The notes under the pieces are model-generated. The model saw only the letters and a program-made list of their open reading frames with translations. It ran no database searches and was not told the origin of the DNA. Below are positions 39,101 to 48,914 of a DNA stretch of 64,000 bases, piece by piece. This DNA comes from Anniella stebbinsi (taxonomy: Eukaryota > Chordata > Lepidosauria > Squamata > Anniellidae), in assembly GCA_029215795.1 (NCBI GenBank), contig JARDYH010000001.1, positions 199,833,654 to 199,897,653 of the forward strand, read 5' to 3'. Position numbers and translations under genes: made by a program. How positions within the stretch are numbered: position 1 is the first letter of the stretch; every line of letters starts with the position of its first letter.

Positions 39101-42100
39101 CTTCCCCCATCCTATTGGCCATGCTGGCTGAAGATGATGGAAGTTATAGCCCAGTCCATCTAGAGGGCATCAGGTTGGGGAAGGTTGCTGTAAGCCACAG
39201 TTTGCCTGTTGTATGCCCAGAAGCTCAAATTAATGATCCTGTTCAGATGACATGCTAAGCCACAGTGGTTAAGCATTTTGAACTAAACGTTATGGCTTAG
39301 TGTGTCGTGTGAAGCATTCCTAACCGTGGTGACTACATAACCACGGTTTAAACACGCTCACTAACCATTTGCTGTAAAAGTGTTAGCAGCCTCACCATGG
39401 CTTAGCATATCATCTGAGCAGGCCCATGGTGTGAGTTCTAAACTATAGTTAGCAAAAACTGTGGTTTAACATTACATCTGAACTGGGCCGTAGTATTAAT
39501 TTTATTACAATCCCCTCTAAAATAGACCATAGTTGGACTCCTTGACCCTTTAGTAAACACCACAAAGGATTCAAAGAGATGTAGTAGGTGCTGTACAAAG
39601 GCAGGATGTTACTGTAGTCTGGTGATATCGGGAGCAGGCTCCAGGATGGCATGCTCTATAGCCTACCTTCACCTTTCTTGCATGCAGGTTCACCCTGTCC
39701 TCCTCTCGTTAGTCTTTACCATGATTAGTTGTTATGTCTCTACCAACATGAACCATGCTTAATAGTAAACTACTTAGGGCTTGCTACTTAATAGTAAACT
39801 ATGAACAGTGTTAACCATGGTTGAGGTAGTGCTAATATGAACTTTAACATAGTTAAAGCTGTTGGGGGGAAATATGGGATAAATTTGCCCTAGAGAAGAG
39901 GGTGATGGAAAGCATGCAGTGCTGTTCCAGTCTCTTAGCCATGCTGAAAGACTGAGAGGATTATTTTTACCAGCCATTAACAGTTGGAGAAATCCATGCA
40001 GCATCATAAACTAATTGAGTTTATGGCACTGGGCATACTGTTGTTGAGACCTACACTGTTTTATAGTGTTAGAAAAAGGGTTGGTAAGTTCTAAATAAAA
40101 GGATTACGAAGTATTTGTGTGTGTGTGTGTGTGTGTGCGCACACATGCATTCATAACATTTTTCTGGTACAAATGGCTGGAACTAACTCCTATTGTGCAT
40201 TTTTACTATTTAAATTGTTAAATGTCCTATTTAAGTGATAATTTATTTCATGCATGTCACTGTGCCAAGCACAGCAGTGTCATGTTTTCAATTTAGGGTT
40301 TATGTGATCAATCTAGGCCTTATCTGGGGAATACTAATTGAGCATCGCAAACTGGTTGGGCATATTAGCCATTTATTAAACAGACAATTAAAGCACTGGA
40401 AATAGCTATTTTGTCGGTGCTTATTTTACCCTAGTGTAGATAGTTACGTTAAAGTGATGTGCCCTTTCCTGACTTGTATCATAAGCCCAATTCAAACAAT
40501 ATACACACCCGACATGAAAAAAACCACTATAAGAAACTCTGGAAATATTACTCCGTGCGTTTTTTATGTGTAAAGCTATTTCCGCTACTGTGGATTTCCC
40601 AAGAACATTGTTAAATTAAAACAAACATTTAATTTTAAATAAAATGTGATACAGTAATTTGTGGGAAACATTCTCCCACCCTCTAAAATCTTAATTCAAT
40701 TGAATTTTACAATTTTTTAAAATTAATTTTATTTGTAATCTTCTCTTTTAGTGTGGGATCAGGCGAAACAAAGCATGTATAATTGGCTATGGTATGAAAC
40801 AACTACTTACAGTCCATACGTAGAAGAAACATCCTATGAGAACTCCCTCTTGATACAGCAGTCTGGGCCTTTGGCTTTGAGCTCCCTCACACATGTTCTC
40901 CGCAGTCTGACTCCTAATGCAAGGTAAGGCATTCTTGTAAAGAGCAGGAAAGAAAGATCTTCATTGTGACTAGGACTCCCAGTTTTCAGGAACTAGGAAA
41001 AAATGTGGATTTTTATATGGAACATATTTGAAACAGATGAGCTCTTTTCTACATTACAAACAGAGAAATAAGACACCTGAATGCTGCATTTCCTTGGTGC
41101 CTCAGAATTAATGTATTTGAATTCTGTCACAACACAGAATTAAAATTCAAACCATATTTGTCTCAACATATCTGAGATAGACCCCCACATATTTCCCTGT
41201 AATATCATAGTTCATATCTTGATCATATTCTCTACAAATTATCTTTTCTTCCCCTTTGTTCTCTTACAGAAGACTTGTTAAACATACATGGTGTTTCACA
41301 GAGCACACATAAAAAAGAATTGGTTGAATTTGCATGTTAAAATTGGCATAACTGCATGAAGATTTTTTAAAAATCCCTCAGGAGAGAATTCAAATTTTGG
41401 AAAATACCATTTGGTTAAAAATCTGGGTTTTCAACAAAGATTTAAAGAGGGCAGAGCAGGGACATTTATGCAGCAGGGAGTTTATTCTGATGCTGAGTAG
41501 AATTGCAAAAGAAGGTGCAGGACCAAGAACTGAGAAACAATATGAAAAGTGTGGATTTAAACCTTTTTATTTTCCTTCCATGTTGATTGCTAAAAATAAC
41601 TTCATATCTGTTCTTATTTGAATACATTTATTGGGTTCTTTTTCTCCTCAGGGGGATTTTCAGGCTTCTGGTGGAGTATCAGTTAGAAAATAAGGATAAC
41701 CCCTCATACCCAGGTAATTAATGTACCAGTTGTCATGAATTTTCATTTCTTCTTCCTGAAGGTCAAAGAACCAATTAGCATAGTACTGCCATCACTAAAA
41801 CTACTGATGTTCAGATAAGAATTTTGTAGAGGGCATGGATTCTGAGCATGGTGCCTATTAGTACAAATGTGCGGAAATTTCTCTTTTAGGGGAGGCAGTT
41901 TGGTAGTTTCTCTTTCATACCGTGCATCTGGATACATACAAATGGATGCTTTTCTGATAGCCGTGAAACCAGCCATTGAAATGTGTTATAGCTTTAAACT
42001 GAAAGAAAAAAAACAGATTGAGAGTTAAGGTCTAAAACGCTTAAGAGCCTTCTCGGAGGCCTTGCCCTCAATGTCACCTCAAGCCATTAGGTGAGCGAGC

Positions 42101-44846
42101 ATGAGGGATGTAGGGCGTTTTTGGTAGCACAGTGGCACTGGAGTACCTTTCAGGTTGAGATCTATCAAGCTCCCTCTTTGATTTCCTTCTATCTGAACGT
42201 GAACACATTTCTTTTCCAACAAGTTCTTAGTGTTTAATTGTATCATTTCTCTGAGAGGCTTACAGTCAATGGAAAACATCCGTATGGGGTGGCGTAAGAA
42301 ATAAAAATAAGAATTTCAAAGCAAGCTTTTATTTTGCCCTGCTGTTTGTATTTTATGTTGTGAAGCCACTCAAAGCGATTATGCGGAAGAGTGGGATGTA
42401 AATAAGGGAGCAGTCATATGGTTGCGATACTGTGTCTGGGGCAGGAGGCGGGGCATAAGATATTTCAGATTCTCCAGGGTCAGTGATAGTACTCCAATCT
42501 TGGAGCTGGATATCTGCGCTCCCTACTCTTCCCACTTCCCCTCACAGCCGGCGTGGAGAGAACCAAACCAGCTGTGACCTTGGAAAGGGGGTGAAGGGGA
42601 GGAGACTGGAGGGGACTGGAGAGGCCGGAACACAAGCTATCCCAAGGCCTCCCGCTCCTTCCCCCTCCATCCAAGATGCCCCAGCTAAATGGGGGTGGGG
42701 AAATCCATCTAACTGACCCTTGCCTCTGCCACGCCTTCCACTCTGCACTGAATACAAGATCAGAGGCTTACGAGCATCAAGAGCGCACTCGATGGGATTG
42801 CACCTAAATGGATTAAATGTTTGTTCCCTTTGACCAGGGTTGGGCAACCGTTTTGCCCACAAGGGCCAAATGTGGCGATGGATCATACGCTGGCTGGGAT
42901 GTGGCTGAAGGCAGGGTGGGCATGTCCAGGCATCCCCCTTACCCCCACTATCTCTCACACAGACACACACCCTTATCCTCGCTCTCTCCGGCCTCCCCAT
43001 TGCACATTTCCCCTTGCCACTACTCATTTCACTGGTCATGTGAAAAGCACCAATCACCTGGGCAGGGAGGCAGGTGCCCAGTTTAAATAGGGAGGATTGT
43101 ACATGGCCATTATTCCATTTAATGTCCTTCCCATTTAACTTGCGCTCTGACCAGCCTGCCAAACAGCACCTTGGCAGGCTGGCCTGGAGCGTGATTGCCA
43201 TGCCTCCTCCCCCATGAAAATCCTGCTTCCCACACCCCAACCTGGTCAACACAGTGAGCTGCACCGTGGGTGCCGAAGGGCCACATGTAGCCCATCTGTC
43301 CCTTGGACTATTCATGCATTGTCTAAATGTAGGGGAGTCTCCCAGTGCTCTGTTAAAAGACTGTTTTCAACTTGTTCATTAATAATTCCAAGACATGCTA
43401 TGGTGTAAAAATAAATAAAATGTGTGCAAGTCTAATGTAATGCTTCTGTATACTACATGGTTGTGGTAAGATATCTGTGAAGGTGAAGATAACATAAGAG
43501 CATACGCTGCGTCAGGGAAATTGTAACACCAAGCCATGGTGTAGAAAAATGTGTTGAGCCCTGTGATATTCCTCCATTCGCTCCCAGTTTAGCAGTAAGC
43601 CATCATTTATTAAAACACAGTGAGAACTGTATTTGCAATTCTGGTTTGTGAGAAAACGATCGTTCGGACAAGCCTTGGTTTGTGTGGTTAGCTACTGAAC
43701 CAGAGGTGAGAAGGGAAATTGGACTAACTGGCTCAATTCGGACGACACGATAGTCAATGGTGGGTTGACTAACCCTAACTCTCAGGCTAACCCTAGGGGG
43801 CACTCCCCACACAACATGGTAATAAATAATCAACCATGGTGTGGATTAGGATCAGTGCTGAGTTGACTATGGCAGCATTGGGATGACACAATAGTCAAAA
43901 CAACTGGCGATTGTTTCCCCCACCCCAGTTGCTTATTGTGTCGTCCGAATTGAGCCACTGAGTGTATATAAATCCCTGTGTTCAGTTGTGACTTCCAAGA
44001 TGAATTTGAACATGGTGTCTTGATTTGCATTCTGATGCATTTTTTTTTTTGCTCTAGTCCTAGATTAATTTCGATCAAAAAAAGTGTAAAGATATTTTGA
44101 TAATGTTCCTTAGGCATTGTAGCGAGAGGGCAGCTCCGCTCTTGAGCAAGTCTTTAATTTTTTAATGCTAGGTGTTTTTCGGCTTCTCTTCCCCTATAGG
44201 ACTTTCCTTCCAAGAGTTCTACCAACAGTGTCGGGAGGCCTTTCTGGTCAATAGCAACCTAACTCTTCGAGCTCAGCTCACCGAATTCAGAGATCACAAG
44301 CTCATTCGGACCAAGAGGGTGAGTAAAGTGCTGGTGTGTGTTAGACATGTTAACATGGCTGCCTAACCATGTCTCTGCTGTGAAAGAAACTGGGATGAGT
44401 GACTCTGGATCCATGGCAAATGTCAGTAGATCTACCAATAGATTTGTGTATGTTTTAAAATCAAGATAGGAATACAATTTATGTAATACATATTCCATTC
44501 AAACAAGCCAAATGTTGCTGATTCTCTGTGCAACTTGCATCCAAAGCTAGGAGTGTAAGCTGTTTTCTACAAATTTCTGATAGGATATTTGTTCATGTGT
44601 TTCTGAGAAGGAAACATGCTTCAATTTGTTTTACCCTGGTGATGCACTATAATTTCAGGGAACAAATCGTTATCAGTACACTGAAACTCTCCTTCCTGAA
44701 TAAAAGTATTTCCCATAAGTATGCCCCTGATGAACTAATCTCCATGGTGTGGTTGTTTTCAGGGTGCTGATGGAGTTGAATATCTATTAATTCCTGTGGA
44801 TAATGGGACCTTGACTGACTTTTTACAAGAAAATAATGACATTTGA
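25019..44846 (+). CDS. ORC2: ORC2, origin recognition complex subunit 2 (16 coding exons, joined)
   Basis: ORC2 is a core subunit of the six-protein ORC that marks replication origins and helps load MCM2-7. Coding exons: 25019-25109, 25974-26117, 26384-26470, 27194-27286, 28815-28846, 29645-29702, 30538-30722, 32917-33015, 34301-34410, 36774-36906, 37333-37429, 38528-38674, 40752-40923, 41652-41713, 44200-44318, 44763-44846. All junctions are GT-AG and phases agree, giving 570 residues (human: 577). Residues 1-230 are a charged, disordered N-terminus with an acidic run. About 231-440 form the AAA+-like domain ([47 protein letters not shown]); as in other ORC2 proteins there is no proper Walker A lysine pair, so no ATPase activity is expected. 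The C-terminus is the winged-helix region ([34 protein letters not shown]). The start ATG follows an AG acceptor in exon 2 and aligns with the known N-terminus. Expression is probably cell-cycle linked (CCAAT and E2F-like promoter sites). Confidence 0.95.
25225..25315. repeat. Copy of the short dispersed squamate repeat (ORC2 intron 2)
   Basis: ggctgtaatcctatacacg ... cccattgaattgaatgagtc ... catggataggattgttt; same pattern as the copy at 5232, in the inverse orientation. Confidence 0.5.
25974..26117 (+). CDS. ORC2: ORC2 coding exon 3
   Basis: Acceptor TTCCAG, donor GTATTT. Encodes [20 protein letters not shown] through the acidic [20 protein letters not shown]; phase 1 at both ends. Confidence 0.88.
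26384..26470 (+). CDS. ORC2: ORC2 coding exon 4
   Basis: Preceded by a long TG/T tract ending in TTTTTAG, donor GTATGT. Encodes [20 protein letters not shown] and KRSNKMAEM, matching the family ESLKNG...FQ..K..EKMA pattern. Confidence 0.88.
26880..27106 (+). mobile_element. LINE/SINE 3' tail fragment with (ATT)n
   Basis: Ends in ccccgcctcgatccaaacgg ... gaggcgggtaagaaataaat followed by an ATT microsatellite (27,077-27,106), the tail type shared by L2 LINEs and their SINEs. The left boundary is uncertain. Confidence 0.5.
27194..27286 (+). CDS. ORC2: ORC2 coding exon 5
   Basis: Acceptor TTCAAAAG, donor A|GTAAGT. Encodes [20 protein letters not shown] and [11 protein letters not shown]. The position of the human CDK site Thr116 (ELAKTP) is Lys here (ELAHKP). 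Confidence 0.85.
28395..28785 (-). mobile_element. L2 LINE 3' fragment, antisense, beside ORC2 exon 6
   Basis: The minus strand reads [20 protein letters not shown], the L2 end-of-ORF block (AFSxVAPxLWNxLP), followed by its 3' UTR. It stops about 30 bases before the acceptor of ORC2 exon 6. Confidence 0.75.
28815..28846 (+). CDS. ORC2: ORC2 coding exon 6 (32 bp)
   Basis: A very short exon, acceptor TTTTCAG and donor GTGAGT, encoding [11 protein letters not shown]. It restores phase 0. The similarity to the human segment is weak, so the call rests on splice signals and phase continuity. Confidence 0.7.
29645..29702 (+). CDS. ORC2: ORC2 coding exon 7
   Basis: Acceptor AACAG, donor GTAAGG. Encodes [23 protein letters not shown] sequence ([19 protein letters not shown]), matching the family basic LRKR block. 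Confidence 0.88.
30370..30516 (+). mobile_element. SINE-like dispersed repeat abutting ORC2 exon 8
   Basis: ctggatcagaccaaaggcc ... tagtccaccatcctgtttcc ... caaatgcctgtgggcagc ... cactgttgttccatagcaac is a repeat I recognise as common in squamate genomes. It ends some 20 bases before the splice acceptor at 30,537. Confidence 0.6.
30538..30722 (+). CDS. ORC2: ORC2 coding exon 8
   Basis: Acceptor CTTTTCAG, donor GTAAGC. Encodes the [20 protein letters not shown] acidic stretch and the conserved [12 protein letters not shown] block, which contains the TP site equivalent to human Thr226. A SINE-like repeat ends about 20 bases before the acceptor. Confidence 0.92.
31039..31870. repeat. GC-rich degenerate tandem repeat array in ORC2 intron 8
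   Basis: An 830-base GC-rich island inside AT-rich intron. TCTGGAAAGTGTGCA-like cores recur at 31,221, 31,452 and 31,692 (spacing 231 and 240), each followed by a C-run and a GCTAATGGTGGC...CCATTAG-type palindrome; secondary cores lie at 31,303 and 31,563. Units also share a 'ttaaggccc..ccattgg' block. No domain is recognisable in the frames it opens (for example 31,399-31,806 on the minus strand). Confidence 0.65.
32500..32850 (+). mobile_element. L2 LINE 3' end fragment (ORC2 intron 8)
   Basis: Contains agccttttcgatggtggccc (AFSMVAPSV frame remnant), a decayed ggatgatctccctgatgagg block, and the tail gcaaactgcccagcggacc ... ggggtggtatagaaatttaa then taaatgaaatg. A further piece of the same family lies near 33,290-33,385. 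Confidence 0.7.
32917..33015 (+). CDS. ORC2: ORC2 coding exon 9
   Basis: Acceptor TTCCTCAG, donor GTGCAG. Encodes [20 protein letters not shown] then [13 protein letters not shown]; almost identical to human ORC2 at this place. Phase 0 at both ends. Confidence 0.95.
34301..34410 (+). CDS. ORC2: ORC2 coding exon 10
   Basis: Acceptor TGATCCAG, donor GTAAGT. Encodes [20 protein letters not shown] then [18 protein letters not shown]. Confidence 0.93.
35618..35645. repeat. (AC)n microsatellite
   Basis: AC run of about 28 bases in ORC2 intron 10. Confidence 0.9.
36106..36145. repeat. (AT)n microsatellite
   Basis: AT run of about 40 bases in ORC2 intron 10. Confidence 0.9.
36774..36906 (+). CDS. 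ORC2: ORC2 coding exon 11
   Basis: Acceptor TTTTTTCAG, donor GTAAGT. Encodes [20 protein letters not shown] through [18 protein letters not shown], the degenerate P-loop strand region of the AAA+-like domain. Confidence 0.96.
37008..37025. repeat. Poly-G run
   Basis: Eighteen consecutive G residues about 100 bases after ORC2 exon 11; length may be affected by sequencing error. Confidence 0.85.
37333..37429 (+). CDS. ORC2: ORC2 coding exon 12
   Basis: Acceptor GTGTCAG, donor GTAAAG. Encodes [20 protein letters not shown] then [12 protein letters not shown]. Confidence 0.95.
37530..38135 (-). mobile_element. L2-like LINE 3' fragment, antisense, split by a hAT-like MITE
   Basis: The minus strand reads [16 protein letters not shown], a decayed form of the L2 LWNxLP block. 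The sequence is interrupted at 37,822-37,958 by a separate short inverted-repeat element and continues to about 38,135. Confidence 0.55.
37822..37958. mobile_element. hAT-like MITE, 137 bp
   Basis: Terminal inverted repeats CAGGGATGGGGAATGTG and the complement of ATAGGTTCCTCATCCTTG; interior arms gttggactgcaagtcc / ttgcagtccaccaac are also inverted. Flanks CCCTAGAA and CTCTAGAG look like a decayed 8-bp target duplication. Confidence 0.7.
38195..38278 (+). mobile_element. SINE 3' tail fragment
   Basis: gccaccttggtcttggagga ... ggcaggatataaatgttac then (aaataaat)n; same tail as the tRNA-derived SINE at 60,254. Confidence 0.5.
38528..38674 (+). CDS. ORC2: ORC2 coding exon 13
   Basis: Acceptor TTTCCAG, donor GTGAGT. 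Encodes [20 protein letters not shown] (Walker-B-like strand) and [15 protein letters not shown] (sensor-like strand). Confidence 0.96.
39238..39492. mobile_element. Inverted-repeat element(s), possibly two overlapping MITE copies
   Basis: GTTCAGATGACATGCTAAGC at the left is inverted at about 39,395-39,415 (tggcttagcatatcatctga) and again, less well, at 39,462-39,485 (ggtttaacattacatctgaac). The interior repeats ccacggttt/aaccgtgg steps. Exact boundaries are uncertain. Confidence 0.5.
40115..40142. repeat. (TG)n microsatellite
   Basis: TG run in ORC2 intron 13, ending in gcgcacacatgc. Confidence 0.9.
40752..40923 (+). CDS. ORC2: ORC2 coding exon 14
   Basis: Acceptor TTTTAG, donor GTAAGG. 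Encodes [20 protein letters not shown] through [15 protein letters not shown]. Confidence 0.96.
41652..41713 (+). CDS. ORC2: ORC2 coding exon 15
   Basis: Acceptor CTCCTCAG, donor GTAATT. Encodes [20 protein letters not shown] then P. Confidence 0.95.
42035..42412 (+). mobile_element. LINE 3' end fragment (L2-like, decayed) in ORC2 intron 15
   Basis: Begins cttctcggaggccttgccc, passes a decayed ttttggtagcacagtggcac block and tttcttttccaacaagttc, and ends with tgttgtgaagccactcaaag and gtgggatgtaaataaggg, the usual order of an L2-type 3' end. Family assignment is uncertain. Confidence 0.45.
42835..43305. mobile_element. Possible hAT transposon relic
   Basis: Starts cagggttgggcaaccgttt and ends near gggccacatgtagcccatc, resembling hAT/Charlie termini. 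The long open frame on the minus strand across it shows no transposase motif. Boundaries and class are tentative. Confidence 0.3.
43730..43956. mobile_element. MITE with ~30-bp terminal inverted repeats, 227 bp (copy 2)
   Basis: Left end GGCTCAATTCGGACGACACG is inverted at the right end (tgtgtcgtccgaattgagcc). ACT flanks both sides (43,727-43,729 and 43,957-43,959), a 3-bp target duplication. Same termini and size class as the element at 16,446-16,670. Confidence 0.75.
44200..44318 (+). CDS. ORC2: ORC2 coding exon 16
   Basis: Acceptor CCTATAG, donor GTGAGT. Encodes [20 protein letters not shown] and [19 protein letters not shown] of the winged-helix region. Confidence 0.97.
44763..44846 (+). 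CDS. ORC2: ORC2 coding exon 17 (stop codon)
   Basis: Acceptor TTTTCAG. Encodes [20 protein letters not shown] then LQENNDI and TGA at 44,844-44,846. The end is a little shorter than the acidic human tail. Confidence 0.96.
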   Translation, partial: GADGVEYLLIPVDNGTLTDFLQENNDI

Positions 44847-45400
44847 AGGCTGTCAAACATCTAGTGGCAACTGTTCTCAAGAGCTGCTGGAATGCTTCCT
44901 TCAGTATTGCCAATTTTCAGATCTCAGGAGTCTTATCTACCTGTAACAATGGAGTAAAGTGTCGTGTAAGCAAAGCCAACTTTTAGATCTGTCTAGATCT
45001 GCTCAGGTTTCCGTTTGTATGATGCCTATCTCCCGTCTATGTCCTTACAAAGAAAATGTCACCCATTAATAGTAATGTGCCTTCTGCTCATAAATCTTCT
45101 GGAAAAGAACTAAGTTGAGAACTGAGTTGTTCTTGTTGAAAACTTAGGTCTTTTCAACAATGGATGAGTGTCTTATGTTATTGGTCTTTAAAGTGGGTGG
45201 TGAGATTGAGCAATTGGGGCAGAGAACTTCTTGAACTAGAGTAAAGCAAGTTGTAAATATCAGAGATCCAAGATTGTGGCTAGTTTACTAAAATTTCAGC
45301 CTTAATCAGGCACAAGGGAGGCTTTCTCCCTGGAATACAAGCCATTGTAAAGTTTAAATCTAAACTGGCAACAGTTTCAATAAAAGTGGCTAATTTTTAA
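44847..45400 (+). other. ORC2: ORC2 3' UTR
   Basis: Follows the TGA. An AATAAA at 45,379-45,384 is the likely polyadenylation signal, with another at 45,457-45,462. The right edge is approximate. Confidence 0.7.
45379..45384 (+). promoter_or_regulatory. ORC2: AATAAA polyadenylation signal, ORC2
   Basis: Canonical hexamer (caataaaagtgg) 533 bases after the stop codon. A second hexamer 78 bases further on (45,457-45,462) may give an alternative end. Confidence 0.6.
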
Positions 45401-45499
45401 CACCAGCTTTCTTAATGACAACATTAGAAATGATGGTACATTTTTTTAACACTTTGAATAAAAATCTTATGTAGTTGTATAATAGTTGATTTTGTTTGG

Positions 45500-46218
45500 T
45501 TTTATCATGCCATATCAATACCCAACACTGTTTACTAGTCCCAGGGAAGATCTGTTTTTGAAACTTTGAAAGAAACGAACAACCAGTCGTGAATGCATTA
45601 AGCACAGCAATATAGAAATAGAAAAGTTTCCTGTAGCAGATAACGTTTTATTATACCCATATTCCAGGAGGCAGGGTTATGGCTGGGAAAGTGTGGTTGC
45701 ATACGTCCTGCAAAGCAGCCCAGTATTGTTACTCCTATTTAGCGGAGGTTGTTTGTATTAAAAAAGTGTATGGCAACTCTGCAGTGTCGTCCAGGTTTTT
45801 TGGTCTTTTAGGGAAATCTAGAAGAGTTGTGAAACTAATTGTAGCAGCAGGGCAATTTCTTAATGGTTAGAGCCAGTTGTTGTGATATGCACCCAAATTA
45901 CAACCACAAACTGCTATGCAGCTTTGCCTTCCCCACTGGAAAAATTCCAACAGATGCCCATGCTTGGAGGGGGAGAGCTGATCTGAAATGGAGTGCGTTC
46001 TGAAAGGACTGGGTGACCAGTTCCATGCAGCTCTAGAGCAGCTGCATGGAAAGTGACACACAATGACACTCATTCAGACAGAAGGTCAGTGTGTTGCGTC
46101 CCTTCATGGGGAGAGCTGGGGGAGGGCGAAGCAGGATTTTCTAGGGGAGGAGGCATGGGAATCACACTCTAGCTGGCCTGCCATACAGCAAATTTAATCA
46201 AATGATCTAATTTTTGTT

Positions 46219-46250
<32 letters not shown>

Positions 46251-46600
46251 CAGCAATGGTCACTTTACAAACATCCCTGCGTTAGGAGCCAGCGTGGGAC
46301 AGATATTGCATGGCTGAATAAACAGACAGCAAGTGGAGAATATGGTTCCGCAAAGGTATAATCCTGCGTATGTGTTCCACAGTGTGACGATGGGGGCGCT
46401 GAGCATACAAGAGTGCTCCTCTTCTTGTCTTCGAATGGTTGGGGCAGATTTGAAGATGGTCTATTAATGATCTCCATTGCTGGTCTAGTCTTCATTTGTG
46501 TGTGTGTTTTAAATTCTGTTTAGTGGTTTGTTCAAGAGAGGTTCAGCACCATGCAGGTCCTAATAAGCATCTCTGGGCTATTGCCTTTTTGTTTGTAAAA
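45500..46600. other. Intergenic region after ORC2, unassigned
   Basis: No gene or recognisable repeat except an (AAAAG)n-like A/G tract at 46,219-46,250. Confidence 0.5.
46219..46250. repeat. (AAAAG)n simple repeat
   Basis: Tandem aaaag units, about 32 bases. Confidence 0.85.
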
Positions 46601-46624
46601 GTACTAATGATTTGCTTTCTTCTT

Positions 46625-46855
46625 TGTTGCATCGGTATCCTGCCTTGCCCTCAAAAGAGCCCAGGGCAGCATCCATGGGCCTCCTCCTCTCCGTTGTATC
46701 CTCACAACAATCCTGTGGCGTAGCTTAGGCTGAGAGCCAGTGACTGCCCCAAAGTCACCCAGGGAGTTTCATGGCCAGCTGGGGATTTGAACCCGGCTCC
46801 CCCAGTCCTAGATCACTCTAATTGCTACACCACACTGCCTCTCAGTGAGAAGCTT
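46625..46855 (-). mobile_element. tRNA-derived SINE (same family as 60,254), antisense
   Basis: On the minus strand: ggcagtgtggtgtagcaatt, then ggttcaaatccccagc-like B-box region, tggccatgaaactccctggg, tgactttggggcagtcact and gttgtgaggatacaacgg. This is the order of the copy at 60,254-60,492. Confidence 0.75.
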
Positions 46856-46899
46856 CTTAATCAGAAGCAGAAGCATGCTAATCAAGCTGCTAGTTTTTT

Positions 46900-48540
46900 C
46901 TGACTCTTTTGAGAGTTGGTCCTCTTGAGATTTTACAAAGGGTTTATTGTTTGAAAAGGTGCCGGAATGCCACCCAGCTTTCTTTTGCAGCATCCGTGCA
47001 ATCGCTGTGGCCCAGTGGTTTGGGGCAGGGGTGGGGTGAAAATGCTCCCCAACGGATGAATCAATCATCGAGGGATGTGTAAATTTAAAGAATGTTTGTC
47101 TTACCTTAATTATGAGCTGGCTGAGGGGAACGTTTATTCTTCCCGCTCTCCTCTTTTTTAAGCAACGAAACCAGTGTTTGGCAGTATCTCTTAGTGTCCC
47201 CACCTTAACAGCACACAGCGCTAGGACAGCAGGAACTAGTGTTTCCGGGGAAAATAATGGAGATGAGGGACAACTCTCATTCCTGGAACGGGGCAGTTCA
47301 GTCCAGCTCTCAGAAGGGAGCTCTGCTGACCTCCCTCACTCCGGAAATACATGTTTATGCTCATTTGGGTTGTTGTTTTTTCCTGCCGCGCTTGCTGCCT
47401 TTTTTGCTTGCTAGCGCAACAGAACTAACAGAGGCTTAGCAGCAGTGTAGAATTCTGCCCCTTCTTGCTGCTTCAAGGGGATCTCAGTGGCTTGAGCTAT
47501 GCTCCTGGGGCAGAATGCCCTGGGGACAATGACCCCAAGAGCATCTTGGTCCAGGAATGTGGCCAGAGCTGCCAAGTCAGCACATGAAGCAGTGACAGGG
47601 CTCAACATTGTTAAAAAGGGGGGTGGGGGTGAGGGTGGAAGAAACAGAAGCTACCGTGTACTTAAGGTAAATAGGAAATTCTCGAAATCCTACTGCATCC
47701 TGGAAGTCACCAAATATTCCTGCCCCCACCCACATCCATGCAGTTTTACAGGGGCTGAGAGGGATATTTGGCTCAGTCCCACTTAAAACTATTTTCTTCT
47801 CATTAAAACTCTAGAGGTAATTTCTGAAAGAACCAAAACCTTAGGACAGTGTATTTCCACATGTGAATTTTGATGTTCAAAACTAGGTTTTAAAACAAAT
47901 TGTTTCGTACATTGACCTATTATCATTCACAAAGAGTTTTAAGGGTTCATTTTAAAGGAGGTGAGCTGTTTTACCATTCATTCTGAGAATTGCTTATAAA
48001 CATGCTTTTCATTATCCAAAATATTTGCAACATGCTCTTCTATAGAGGCCATTAAATTCCCTTAATCTAAATTCTCAGGATTCCTTCTCAACATAACTTA
48101 GCTGTTACTTGCCCAAAGTGCTGCTTACAAACAGCAGCAAAACTGGAGAGTCACGTCATCTAATGAACCTGTAAATAACCGTGAGTCAGGAATGATGAAC
48201 ACACAATAAATGTCTCATGAAGTAAAGCTCTGAGTCATACCTTTGTAAGCATGACTGTAATTGATTTTAACCATTTAAAATCATGAAAACAATATCCAAA
48301 TCCGATTAGATGTACAGCTTCTTCAGTCTGTACTACTATGAGTAAATTCCTTATTTAAAAATATCCGTCCCTTCATATTTTGTATTTCTTTCAGCTCAAG
48401 GTATCCTTCTGTAAATTAACAGGCATTGTTAGTGATTTCAGTCTGTCTTATTTTCATTTGCATATTGGATAGAGATTTGCCACAAGCATTTGTAACCTGG
48501 GGCTTGTCTATATGCCTTATATACCCTGTCACGGCTGTGT
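46900..48540. other. Intergenic region, unassigned
   Basis: No gene, RNA gene or clear transposon recognised. Short open frames here have no identifiable domains. Confidence 0.4.
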
Positions 48541-48553
48541 AGTTGTGCCCTGT

Positions 48554-48896
48554 TGTTAGAAGTTGGACTTCAACAAGAATTGTCTCGCTATGTCTCTTGG
48601 CCACCAATAGGGGGCAATGGTTCTAGTTAGCAGAGAGTCCCTGCTTGATCTTTTTCTCTGCTATCCTTTAAGCATGTCTTTGTTTTGACTATCATCACTT
48701 CCACTTCCTGTCTTCTTCCCACAATTCTCTGATCTCATTCTCTCTTTCTCCTCCATCTTTGATATAGATAGAAAATGAGATCTTTCCTTTTCCATATACC
48801 ATCTCAATAAATATGTTTGGTTTCTTTAAGATAAACACCATCTATTCTTTATATCTCCAAGCCCACATATTCTAGTGTGTAAAGCAACTCCCAACA
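48554..48896 (+). repeat. Copia 5' LTR, 343 bp
   Basis: Begins TGTTAGAAGTTGG and ends CCCAACA, so TG...CA with short inverted tips. Contains an AATAAA-like element (ctcaataaatatg) near 48,804. Aligns over its whole length with 53,043-53,394. Confidence 0.9.
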
Positions 48897-48899
48897 TTG

Positions 48900-48914
48900 G
48901 GGTTATGGGCCCAG
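48900..48914 (+). other. Copia primer-binding site matching internal initiator tRNA-Met
   Basis: GGGTTATGGGCCCAG starts four bases after the LTR. It is the exact reverse complement of the anticodon-arm segment CTGGGCCCATAACCC of vertebrate initiator tRNA-Met (from memory), not of its 3' end. This is the half-tRNA priming mode described for Drosophila copia and yeast Ty5. Confidence 0.8.

Noticed and set aside
42542..43315. 257-codon minus-strand open frame
   Set aside because: No recognisable domain, crosses a probable hAT relic inside an ORC2 intron; composition-driven.
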